DNA from: Alphaproteobacteria bacterium | GTDB lineage: Bacteria; Pseudomonadota; Alphaproteobacteria; Caulobacterales; Caulobacteraceae | Direction of reading: 5' to 3' | NCBI GenBank assembly: GCA_018820275.1 | Contig: JAHJOO010000023.1 | Coordinates: 1-50,740 of the forward strand | DNA: 50,740 nucleotides | The notes under the pieces: model-generated | The model's database searches: none | What the model was told of the DNA's origin: nothing | What the model saw: the letters and a program-made list of their open reading frames with translations, nothing else | Program-made: the position numbers and the translations under genes | Shown here: piece by piece, positions 8,286 through 16,886 of the stretch | Layout: each line of letters starts with the position of its first letter | Position numbering within the stretch: the first letter of the stretch is position 1

Positions 8286-8887
8286 GGCCGGTTCTCTTCG
8301 CGCTGCCGCTGCTGCTGGCGGCCTGCGCCTCCACGACCGAGACCTATCCGGGCCGCACGGCCACGGAGCAGTTGCTTGTGGCCCGCGCCGCCGACGACGC
8401 GGTGGACGGCCTGACCCTGCCGGTGCCCAAGACGTCCCGAATTTTCGTCGACGACAGCTACTTCCGGGCCGAGGCCGCGCCCTATGCCGTCAGCGCCATC
8501 CGCGAATCCCTGTCGAAGGGCGGCCACGCGCTCGCGCGGACCCGGGAAGAGGCGGACGTCATCTTCGAAATCCGCGCCGGCGCCCTGTCGCTGGAGCAGA
8601 TGCGTCGCGTCTTCGGCGTGCCCGAGATGCGCATTCCGATCAACGACAGCTTCAACGTCGTCTCCCTGCCGGAGCTGTCGGTCTACAGCCGGCGCGACCG
8701 GGTCGGCGTGGCCGAGTTCTCGGGCTTCCTCTACGACGCCCGGACCGGCGTGCCGCTGGGCGTGGTCGATCCCCTCACCGGCCAGTTCCGCATCCGTAGC
8801 CACAAGCTGTTCATGATCTTCTCGTGGGGCCAGCAGCGACTGGACCCCGGCGAGCGCGACCCCGGCGACAGCTGGCGCGAGTTCTGA
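8282..8887 (+). CDS. Lipoprotein of unknown function (DUF6655-like)
   Basis: Start GTG 8282 in a GTGA overlap with the upstream VOC gene; GTG 8279 is an equal alternative. About 201 residues. The signal peptide ends in the lipobox LLAA-Cys (CASTTETYPG follows), so it should be lipid-anchored in the envelope. The mature domain contains RIFVDDSYFR, a helical segment AVSAIRESLSKGGHALAR, TREEADVIFEIRAG and a strand-rich end FSGFLYDARTGVPLG and HKLFMIFSWG. I associate this pattern with DUF6655, with no known function; the resemblance to envelope proteins with a TolB-N-like or GNA1162-like fold is only an impression. Coupling to a glyoxalase gene does not explain its role. Confidence 0.8.
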   Translation: MRPVLFALPLLLAACASTTETYPGRTATEQLLVARAADDAVDGLTLPVPKTSRIFVDDSYFRAEAAPYAVSAIRESLSKGGHALARTREEADVIFEIRAGALSLEQMRRVFGVPEMRIPINDSFNVVSLPELSVYSRRDRVGVAEFSGFLYDARTGVPLGVVDPLTGQFRIRSHKLFMIFSWGQQRLDPGERDPGDSWREF

Positions 8888-8933
8888 TCAGGCGGCGGCT
8901 GACGCGGGCGCTTCGCCCGCCTATGTTCCGCCC

Positions 8934-11834
8934 ATGACCGACGCCGCGCCCCAGACCGACCGCCCCCTGACGCAGGACGGCCCCGCCCTGCGGCTGTGGA
9001 TGATCGACGCCTCGGCCTACATCTTCCGCGCCTATCACGCCCTGCCGCCGCTGACGCGCAAGTCCGACGGACTGCCCGTGGGAGCCGTCCAGGGCTATTC
9101 GAACATGCTTTGGAAGCTGTTGCGGGACATGAAGGGGGAGGATGGGCCGACGCATCTGGTGGCGATCTTCGATCATTCGGAGAAGACGTTCCGGAACGCG
9201 ATGTACGACCAGTACAAGGCCAACCGCAGCGCGCCGCCGGAGGATCTGATCCCGCAGTTCCCGCTGGTGCGCAGGGCCACGGCGGCGTTCGGGGTGCCCT
9301 GCGTGGAGCTGCCCGGCTATGAGGCGGACGACCTGATCGCCACCTATGCCTGCAAGGCGCGCGACAGGGGCGGCGAGGCGGTCATCGTCAGCTCCGACAA
9401 GGACCTGATGCAGCTGATCGGCCCGCGCGTGGTCATGTGGGACCCGATGAAGGACCGCCGTCTGGCCGAAGACGCCGTGATGGAGAAGTTCGGCGTCACC
9501 CCGGACAAGATGATCGACCTGCAGGCCCTGATCGGCGACAGCGTCGACAACGTGCCCGGCGCCCCGGGCATCGGGCCCAAGACCGCGGCCCAGCTGCTGG
9601 ACGAATACGGCGACCTGGACACGCTGCTGGCCCGCGCCCACGAGATCAAACAGCCCAAGCGGCGCGAGACCCTGATCGCGCACCGCGACCAGATCCTGCT
9701 GAGCCGCCAGCTGGTGGCCCTGAGCTGCGACGCCCCCGCGCCGGAGCCGATCGAGGACTTCGCCGTCCGCGACCCCGACCCGGAGACCCTGGGCGCCTTT
9801 CTGGACGAGATGGAGTTCCGCAGCCTCCGCGCCCGCGTCGGCGACGGCAAGGCCCCGGCCAAGGACGGCTCGGCCTTCGCCGCCCGGCCGAAGCCCCTGA
9901 CCGCCCCGGTCGCCACGCCCCGCTTCGCCCCCACGGAGGCCGCGCCGGTCGCCGCGCAACCGTTCGACCACGACGCCTATCGCTGCATCCAGACGCTGGA
10001 GGAGCTGGACGCCTTCCTCGCGCGGGCCCGGGAGGCGGGGCTCGTCGGCTTCGACACCGAGACCGACGCCCTGTCGGCGACGCATGCGGGGCTGTGCGGG
10101 GTGTCGCTGGCGATCGGGCCCAACGACGCCTGCTACATCCCCCTGACGCACGAACACCCGCCGGTGGACGGGGCGGGCGGGCTGGATTTCGGGGGGGAGG
10201 GCGAGGCCCGCCCACCCCTGACCCAGCTGGACAAGCCCACCGTGCTGGCCCGGCTGAAGACCCTGCTGGAAGACCCCGCCGTGCTGAAGGTCACCCAGAA
10301 CGGCAAGTACGACCTGGCCGTCATGGCCCGGCGGGGCATCCGCGTGGCGCCGATCGACGACACCATGCTGATCTCCTATGTGCTGGACGGCGGCAAACAC
10401 CCGCACGGCATGGACGATCTGGCGCGCCGCTGGCTGGGCCACGACCCCATCCCGTTCAAACAGGTGGCGGGCACGGGCAAGTCACAGAAATCGTTCAAAC
10501 ACGTCGAGCTGAAGCCCGCCACCGGCTACGCGGCCGAGGACGCCGACGTCACCCTGCGGCTGTGGCGCATCCTCAAGCCGCGCCTGGCCGAGGAGGGGCT
10601 GGTCACCGTCTATGAGACGCTGGAGCGCGGCATGCCCGCGGTGCTGGCCGACATGGAGCGGGCGGGCATCCGCGTCGATCCCGCACGGCTGAAGCGCCTG
10701 TCTTCCGAATTCGGAATGAAGATGGCCGAGCTGGAGCAGCAGGCCCACGCCCTGGCCGGCCGCCCCTTCAACGTCGGCAGCCCGCGCCAGATCGGCGACA
10801 TCCTGTTCGGCGAGCTGGACCTGCCCGGCGGCAAGAAGACCGCCAGCGGCCAGTGGGAGACGGGCGCCGCCACCCTGGAGGCCCTGGCCGAGACCCACGA
10901 ACTGCCGCGCGTCCTGCTGGACTGGCGCCAGCTGTCCAAGCTGAAGGGCACCTATACCGACGCCCTGATCGAGGCCGCCGACCCCGAAACCGACCGCGTC
11001 CACACCAGCTATCAGCTGGCCGCCGCCTCGACCGGGCGTCTGGCCTCCAGCGACCCCAACCTGCAGAACATCCCCATCCGCACCGAGACGGGCCGCCAGA
11101 TCCGCAAGGCCTTCATCGCCGCGCCCGGCCACGTCCTGATCAGCGCCGACTATTCCCAGATCGAGCTGCGCCTGCTGGCCCACATCGGCGACATTCCGGA
11201 GCTGAAGCGCGCCTTCGCCGCCGGCATCGACATCCACACCGCGACGGCCTCAGAGATGTTCGGCGTGCCGGTGGAGCAGATGGACCCCGAGACGCGCCGC
11301 CGCGCCAAGGCGATCAATTTCGGCATCGTCTACGGCATCTCGGCCTTCGGCCTGGCCGCCCAGCTGGGCATCGACCAGGGCGAGGCCGGGGCCTACATCA
11401 AGACCTATTTCGAGCGCTTCCCGGGAATTCGCAGCTACATGGACGCGACCCGGGCCGAGGTCCGCGCCGCCGGCCACGTCTCGACCGTGTTCGGCCGCCG
11501 CATCCACATCCCCGCCATCCAGTCGAAATCGGCCGCCGAGCGCCAGTTCGGCGAGCGCGCCGCCATCAACGCCCCCATCCAGGGCGCCGCCGCGGACATC
11601 ATCCGCCGCGCCATGATCCGCATGCCCGCCGCCCTGGCCGAGGCGGGGCTGAGCACCCGCATGCTGCTGCAGGTCCACGACGAACTGGTGTTCGAGGCCC
11701 CGGAGGCCGAGGCCGAGCGCGTCCTTCCTCTGATCAAGCGGGTGATGGAACGCGCGGCGGAACCCGCCGTGGCGCTGTCAGTGCCGCTGGTGGTGGAGGC
11801 GAGGGCGGCGGCGAACTGGGACGAGGCGCATTGA
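8934..11834 (+). CDS. polA: DNA polymerase I
   Basis: 966 residues, close to the standard. Domains in order: 5'-3' exonuclease with helix-hairpin-helix (about 20-310; DASAYIFRAYHALPP, YEADDLIATYA, SSDKDLMQL, GDSVDNVPGAPGIGPKTA), 3'-5' proofreading domain (about 345-560; GFDTETDAL, NGKYDLAVM, YAAEDADVTLRLW, so all acidic ligands are kept, unlike Taq-type enzymes) and polymerase (about 580-966; motif A SADYSQIELRLL near 738, motif B RRRAKAINFGIVYG, motif C VHDELVFEAP near 915). It fills gaps in lagging-strand synthesis and repair. An ATG with a weak ribosome site is preceded by a short GC hairpin at 8902-8918. Downstream lies the island-like STAND gene. Confidence 0.98.
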   Translation: MTDAAPQTDRPLTQDGPALRLWMIDASAYIFRAYHALPPLTRKSDGLPVGAVQGYSNMLWKLLRDMKGEDGPTHLVAIFDHSEKTFRNAMYDQYKANRSAPPEDLIPQFPLVRRATAAFGVPCVELPGYEADDLIATYACKARDRGGEAVIVSSDKDLMQLIGPRVVMWDPMKDRRLAEDAVMEKFGVTPDKMIDLQALIGDSVDNVPGAPGIGPKTAAQLLDEYGDLDTLLARAHEIKQPKRRETLIAHRDQILLSRQLVALSCDAPAPEPIEDFAVRDPDPETLGAFLDEMEFRSLRARVGDGKAPAKDGSAFAARPKPLTAPVATPRFAPTEAAPVAAQPFDHDAYRCIQTLEELDAFLARAREAGLVGFDTETDALSATHAGLCGVSLAIGPNDACYIPLTHEHPPVDGAGGLDFGGEGEARPPLTQLDKPTVLARLKTLLEDPAVLKVTQNGKYDLAVMARRGIRVAPIDDTMLISYVLDGGKHPHGMDDLARRWLGHDPIPFKQVAGTGKSQKSFKHVELKPATGYAAEDADVTLRLWRILKPRLAEEGLVTVYETLERGMPAVLADMERAGIRVDPARLKRLSSEFGMKMAELEQQAHALAGRPFNVGSPRQIGDILFGELDLPGGKKTASGQWETGAATLEALAETHELPRVLLDWRQLSKLKGTYTDALIEAADPETDRVHTSYQLAAASTGRLASSDPNLQNIPIRTETGRQIRKAFIAAPGHVLISADYSQIELRLLAHIGDIPELKRAFAAGIDIHTATASEMFGVPVEQMDPETRRRAKAINFGIVYGISAFGLAAQLGIDQGEAGAYIKTYFERFPGIRSYMDATRAEVRAAGHVSTVFGRRIHIPAIQSKSAAERQFGERAAINAPIQGAAADIIRRAMIRMPAALAEAGLSTRMLLQVHDELVFEAPEAEAERVLPLIKRVMERAAEPAVALSVPLVVEARAAANWDEAH

Positions 11835-11835
11835 T

Positions 11836-11862
11836 CGCGCCGTTGGCGCGCTCAATGCTTTT
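11836..11862 (+). terminator. Possible polA terminator
   Basis: Directly after the polA stop, CGCGCC-GTT-GGCGCG (11836-11850) can form a 6-bp GC stem with a 3-nt loop. The following T tract is weak and 7 nt away (TTTT at about 11859), so this is a marginal intrinsic terminator. Beyond it the 11863-12088 stretch has no gene that I can support and changes toward lower GC near 12000. Confidence 0.3.
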
Positions 11863-12088
11863 GGGGCGCTAATGCCCGGCTCGGGGAGCCCCGCTGTTTG
11901 AGGGCAGGGATGGGGCTCTCGGGAGTGCGGACGAGGTTCCGCCCCTAGCCGACATTCACCCTTTACCCGAGAGTAGAAGCGTCGCTCCCCCAATGCGCGA
12001 CCGTGGAAGTCAACTTTGAGTTTTCAATCTATCGTTGCACAACAAAGTGAGAATGAGTGCTTCGCATTGTTCGCCTGAGGAGGAAGAC

Positions 12089-15000
12089 TTGGCGCTGCCC
12101 GATATCAACTTCGAGACGATCCGCCCGCATGACAACAGCAGGAACTCTGGGTTCGAAGAGCTGTGCGCTCAGTTGGCTGCGCTGGAGCCAGCAGAACCGA
12201 GTTCAACATTCTTCCGAAAGGGTCGCGGCGGTGACGCAGGGGTTGAGTGCTTTGTCCGTCAAGCGGACGGATCGGAGCGTGGCTGGCAGGCAAAGTATCT
12301 GTTCAACTGGGACACCGATCTTTCCCAGCAACTGAACAGATCAATCAGCACGGCGCTGGCCAAGCACCCTCGGTTGACTGAGTACATCGTCTGCCTGCCG
12401 TTTGACCTGCCGGACGTGAAGCCGGCGAAGGGATTGAGCGCACTAGCCAAGTGGGAAGCTTGGAAGGCGGAGCGGGAGAAGACGGCGAAGGACGCAGGGC
12501 GCGAGCTGGAAATCCGCCTCTGGGATAAGAGCGTCCTCAGCAGTCGATTGTCGCGCGATGATCCGATGTACGCGGGTCGCTTGATCTACTGGTTCGGGGT
12601 TCAGTTCCTGAACAAAGGCTGGTTCGAAGAGCAGTTCGAGAAGGCACGGGCGGGGCTCGGTTCGCGCTACACGCCCGAAACTAATGTTGAGCTGCCGGTT
12701 CGGCAGAAATTCCTATCGCTGGCGCGGGACCCGAAATTTGGCAAGGCCCTGGCTAAGTGGGCCGGCGCGCTAAGAGAGAGCGGAAGCTCGACCCTTCGAG
12801 CGATCAAAGAAGCTGTTCCCGTTGGCGAAGAAGACGCTCATTCCGATGCGCTGGAAAAGGCACTCGATGATCTGACGGATCGTCTGCAAGCAAGACCAGT
12901 CGAGCCTGACACCCCGCTGCCGTTGCAGGAATGGTCCGACAGCGCGTCCCGCTGCCTGACGGGCGCGCGTGCAGCGCTCAACTGGACGTTCGGAGTTCCG
13001 CCAGGAAAGGCGGGATCGTCAGGGATTGAGCCGCAGCGATGGGCGCAGCACAACCTCTATCGCCTGCTCGACTTGCTCGGCGAAGTCCGGGACGCACTCG
13101 ACTCCGATGTTTGGTATTTGGCCAACGTCCAGGCCGTGCTGCTGGAAGGCCCCGCAGGCATCGGCAAGTCGCATCTCCTCGCCGATGTCGTGGAGCATCA
13201 AATCCATCTCGGCCGTCCGGCACTACTGGTGCTCGGTAGCTCGCTTACGGATAGCGAACCGTGGCGGCAGATCATGGGGGAGTTGGATCTTCCGGCCACC
13301 CAACAGGTGAAGCATTTTCTGGGCAGTATGGATGCAGCCGCACAGGCAGCCGGCGTGCGCGCGCTAATCTGCATCGACGCGCTCAACGAGCGGCACGGAT
13401 TGGATATTTGGCCCACCCGTCTGGCGGCCTTTTTGAAGGCGGTCGAACCCTTCAACAATGTCTGCGTCGCCCTGTCATGCCGATCGACATTCGTGGCCCA
13501 CGTCGTGCCGGAGGATGTCGGCGACGCCCTTCTCGCGCGGGTCGAGCACCCCGGCTTTGGGGGCGACAATGGCGCCGCTGCGAAGATGTACCTGAGCAAG
13601 CGCGGCATCGTCCGTCCGGGCGCCCCTAATCTCGTCCCAGAGTTTGAGAACCCGCTTTTCCTGAAGACCTGCTGTGATTTTCTCGAACGGGAAGGTCGAC
13701 GGGAATTGCCGCGCGGGCTTCGCGGCGTCACGGCGATTTTCGGTTTCTACAATGACGCCGTCGCCAAACAGTTGAGCCGGCGGATGAAGCTCGATCCAGC
13801 CTTGGGGATCGTGAAGTCAGCCATCGATGGTTTTGCCAAGTTGCTGCTGGAGGCCCGCCAAAATTATGTGACCCGCGATGACGCTATCCGGCACTTTGAA
13901 CAGGTGCTGCCTTCGGGAGGCAGCATTGAGCGAAGCCTGCTTACCCAGCTCGAGAGCGAAGGTCTGCTGTCGGTCGAGATGGTGCGTCAGGACGACGGGA
14001 CGCTACGCATGATGGTGCGGTTCACGTTTGAGCGTTTCAGCGATCACGCCATCGCCTCCCGCATACTGGATGAGCATCTTGCGCTCGGCGGCGTGGACAA
14101 GGCGTTCGCCGAAGGCACGCGCCTGCACGAGATCGTTTTCGGCGAAGAGAGCTATCGTTACGCCGGCATTATCGAAGCGCTGGCCGTCCAACTTCCCGAA
14201 CGGGCAAACACCGAGCTGCTCGATGTTGGAAAGCCGACATGGGAAATGCGCAGAGCGTTTGAAGAGAGCCTGCTTTGGCGCGACCAGGCTCATTTCTCCG
14301 ATCGGACGTTCGAACTGGTTCGCCAGTTTCTCTCGCATCGCATGAACGACGTGCTGCTCGCTGTCGCGACCGAGCCGACCAACAAGTTCAATGCCCTCTA
14401 CTTGGACGAGCGGCTGCGCACATACACAATGCCGGAGCGCGACGAGAAATGGTCACTGTATGTCGCGGATCACGGGGACAACGAAGGCGACGCGATTGAA
14501 ACGCTCATCACCTGGGGGCTGGAAAATGGCTTCGAGGCGATTGAAGCGGATCGCGCGGAGCTTTCCGCCATCACCTTGGGATGGCTTCTGACGACCTCGA
14601 ACCGCTGGATACGGGATCGCGCAACGAAATCCTTGGCGGCCATCTTCGCCAACAGGCTTGAACTGGCTGCATCGATCCTGCGCCGCTTCGATGATGTCGA
14701 TGATCTCTACGTGCTTGAACGGCTCTATGGGGCTGCTTACGGTGCCGCCTTGCAGGGGGTCGACAGCAGCGGCCTCGGCGAGCTTGCCAGCACGGTGTTC
14801 GATCTGGTGTTTGCCGACGGCAAGCCGCCAGTGAATCTTCTGCTGCGCGATAGCGCCTACGGCATCATCAAGTACGTCGAGATGCGAGGCGAATTGCCGA
14901 CCGCCGTCGATCCGGCGCTCTTTGAACCGCCTTATGCGAGCCCGTGGCCGCCCGAGCATGTTCCTGATCGGGTGATCGAGTCCTTCACGATGGACTATGG

Positions 15001-16723
15001 AAAGGGGCAGCGTTTCACTGACCCGATCGTCAGCTCAGCGGTGAGCGACGGCGACTTTGCGCGCTATGTGATCGACAGCCGTCTCAATGATTGGAGTCCT
15101 GCGCCGATCGGGACGACCCACTATCCGACCTACCGGGAAGTGTGCCTGGAGTGGATGCGGGAGTTCGATGCGATCGCAACGCCGGAACAAGTGGCTGCGC
15201 TCGTGGCGGTCATGGACGCAGCAGCCAAGGCGAAAGGATCACGCCTGCCGTATCGCGGTGAAAAGGATCCCATCGATCTAGCGAACGATCACTTCCAAAC
15301 CCTCCTCACCGAAGAGCAGTGGGAGGACTATCGTGTCCGCGCAAAGGGGTTCATCGCCTACAGTTTGTACGCGCCCTACCGAGGGGAACAGGAAGCGCGC
15401 CTTGATACTCGCTGGGCACGCCGATGGGTTTGTAAGCGAGCGCATGACCTCGGTTGGACGGCGGAACGGTTCGGGCAAATAGACCGGGGTCGAGGCGGCG
15501 ACCGCAATGACCATCGCGTCGAACGAATTGGGAAGAAATATCAGTGGCTGGCTCTCTACGAGCTCGCGGCCATGATGTCGGACAATCTGGCGTATCTTGG
15601 GGGATATGGGGATTACGAAGAGGGTGAGAATCGCGGCTTTGGGAGCGCGCGCGAAACCCGCCTCCGCGAAGTCGATCCTTCTCTCTTGGTGACCCGGACG
15701 AACTATGACGGATGGGCACAATGGGAGCGCACTTGGTGGGTACCCAAGGAGCCCAAGCTTCACTCTGTCAGCCCCTCCGAGCGGATCGCCTGGTTGAACA
15801 GCGACGATGACGTCATCAACGACACTTCGCTGATCGACGTCGTGGATCCCAAGAACAAGCAGCGGTGGCTCTGCCTTCACGCGTTCGGCAGTTGGCGGCA
15901 ACGGGGACTGGTCGATGATCGAGAAGAACTGGAGCGCGACACCTGGTTCCGGCTCCACTGCGTAGTCGTGAGAAAGGCAGACCAAACGAAGCTGCTGCGC
16001 GACCTTTCAAAGAAGACGATGACGGACCCCCACGCGCTGCCGCATATCGAGCTTCACGGCGATCATTTCCTGGGTGAATACCCTTGGCATCCTTCCGTCA
16101 GCCGATTTGGCGATTGGACGGTGCCGGGGGAATGGCGCGCACCCTCTGTGCCGACGCGCGCAACCGTCGCCGACTACATGTGCGAACGTGGGGGGTACGA
16201 CTACTCACTCGACGAGACCGTTCATGTCGAACTGCCGGCACCCTGGTTGGCTAGGGCACTTGGCATACGCCTTTCGGACGGCCGCAAGCTGAATTACGTC
16301 GATGCCAACGGGAACGTGGTTTTCTACGATCCGTCGGTGAGCGAGCCGGGCCCCCAAGCCGCCTTGGTTGATCGCGCGGCCTTTCTCGCGATGCTCGAAC
16401 GTGAAGGTCTCTCAGCGGTCTGGATAATTGCTGGCGAAAAGAACGTCTACGGGGGGCGCGACGCGTTCGGCGGCCGGGCGCTCCACACTGCCATCTACCA
16501 CCTCGATGGTGAAGGCTTTAAGCGCCAAATCTACTGGCAGCGCGAGGACCCCTCACTCGACCAGCTTCAGGCGCTGTTTGCTCCCGACGGGGTGCCACCC
16601 GGTCTGTCGGTCCGGTCATCGCAAAAGGTTCCCGCAGCCGCAAAAGCGAAGACCTCAAAGGCCAAACTCAGCAAGACCAATGCCTCGGGGCGACGAAAGA
16701 GAAGCCCTGGCAGCCCCCGCTGA
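12089..16723 (+). CDS. STAND NTPase with N-terminal Mrr-like PD-(D/E)XK nuclease (Avs-like defence candidate)
   Basis: Start set at TTG 12089 because GAGGAGG at 12077-12083 sits 5 nt before it; ATG 12053 and TTG 12035 are in frame but have poor ribosome sites. 1544 residues. Residues 1-150 look like a restriction-type nuclease: GFEELC (Glu23), GGDAGVE (Asp49) and GWQAKY (Gln67-x-Lys69), the E...D...QxK layout of Mrr-like domains. Residues about 330-620 are a P-loop NTPase: Walker A GPAGIGKS (Lys360), Walker B LICIDALNE (Asp430, Glu434), LSCRSTF sensor-like and NPLFLKTCCDFL. The remaining 900 residues are without a domain I can name and end in a Lys-rich tail. This layout is that of AVAST (Avs) and related NLR-like anti-phage sensors, in which the C-terminal part binds a phage protein and the nuclease then attacks DNA. 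Base and codon use (TTG, GAT, AT-rich) differ from polA and terL, so it was probably acquired. No protein of this exact kind is named here; function is inferred. Confidence 0.85.
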   Translation: MALPDINFETIRPHDNSRNSGFEELCAQLAALEPAEPSSTFFRKGRGGDAGVECFVRQADGSERGWQAKYLFNWDTDLSQQLNRSISTALAKHPRLTEYIVCLPFDLPDVKPAKGLSALAKWEAWKAEREKTAKDAGRELEIRLWDKSVLSSRLSRDDPMYAGRLIYWFGVQFLNKGWFEEQFEKARAGLGSRYTPETNVELPVRQKFLSLARDPKFGKALAKWAGALRESGSSTLRAIKEAVPVGEEDAHSDALEKALDDLTDRLQARPVEPDTPLPLQEWSDSASRCLTGARAALNWTFGVPPGKAGSSGIEPQRWAQHNLYRLLDLLGEVRDALDSDVWYLANVQAVLLEGPAGIGKSHLLADVVEHQIHLGRPALLVLGSSLTDSEPWRQIMGELDLPATQQVKHFLGSMDAAAQAAGVRALICIDALNERHGLDIWPTRLAAFLKAVEPFNNVCVALSCRSTFVAHVVPEDVGDALLARVEHPGFGGDNGAAAKMYLSKRGIVRPGAPNLVPEFENPLFLKTCCDFLEREGRRELPRGLRGVTAIFGFYNDAVAKQLSRRMKLDPALGIVKSAIDGFAKLLLEARQNYVTRDDAIRHFEQVLPSGGSIERSLLTQLESEGLLSVEMVRQDDGTLRMMVRFTFERFSDHAIASRILDEHLALGGVDKAFAEGTRLHEIVFGEESYRYAGIIEALAVQLPERANTELLDVGKPTWEMRRAFEESLLWRDQAHFSDRTFELVRQFLSHRMNDVLLAVATEPTNKFNALYLDERLRTYTMPERDEKWSLYVADHGDNEGDAIETLITWGLENGFEAIEADRAELSAITLGWLLTTSNRWIRDRATKSLAAIFANRLELAASILRRFDDVDDLYVLERLYGAAYGAALQGVDSSGLGELASTVFDLVFADGKPPVNLLLRDSAYGIIKYVEMRGELPTAVDPALFEPPYASPWPPEHVPDRVIESFTMDYGKGQRFTDPIVSSAVSDGDFARYVIDSRLNDWSPAPIGTTHYPTYREVCLEWMREFDAIATPEQVAALVAVMDAAAKAKGSRLPYRGEKDPIDLANDHFQTLLTEEQWEDYRVRAKGFIAYSLYAPYRGEQEARLDTRWARRWVCKRAHDLGWTAERFGQIDRGRGGDRNDHRVERIGKKYQWLALYELAAMMSDNLAYLGGYGDYEEGENRGFGSARETRLREVDPSLLVTRTNYDGWAQWERTWWVPKEPKLHSVSPSERIAWLNSDDDVINDTSLIDVVDPKNKQRWLCLHAFGSWRQRGLVDDREELERDTWFRLHCVVVRKADQTKLLRDLSKKTMTDPHALPHIELHGDHFLGEYPWHPSVSRFGDWTVPGEWRAPSVPTRATVADYMCERGGYDYSLDETVHVELPAPWLARALGIRLSDGRKLNYVDANGNVVFYDPSVSEPGPQAALVDRAAFLAMLEREGLSAVWIIAGEKNVYGGRDAFGGRALHTAIYHLDGEGFKRQIYWQREDPSLDQLQALFAPDGVPPGLSVRSSQKVPAAAKAKTSKAKLSKTNASGRRKRSPGSPR

Positions 16724-16886
16724 GGCCATAAAGGACGACCCTTAGCCGCGAATGCTCCCTCTCCCGACCCCCAATACGCCAGCCAAAATATTCTTTCACA
16801 CCCCCTGACTCCTGCGGCCGTCGGGGTTTGCGGGGCGCGGGGGGCGATCTTCTGAGTGTGGTCCGAAACCGCCCTATGCAGGGGGC

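Noticed and set aside
8902..8918. Regulatory hairpin before polA
   Set aside because: GCGGGCG-CTT-CGCCCGC is a short stem with no T tail; it may terminate the lipoprotein gene weakly or be one of the GC hairpins common in this genome.
12005..12088. ATG 12053 or TTG 12035 as start of the STAND gene
   Set aside because: Neither has a ribosome site; TTG 12089 has GAGGAGG 5 nt before it and gives a natural N-terminus.
11950..16760. Possible direct repeat at the island ends (CCCCTAGCCG near 11943 and CCCTTAGCCG near 16738)
   Set aside because: Only ten bases with one mismatch and not at a tRNA or other attachment site; no integrase is near. Could be chance.
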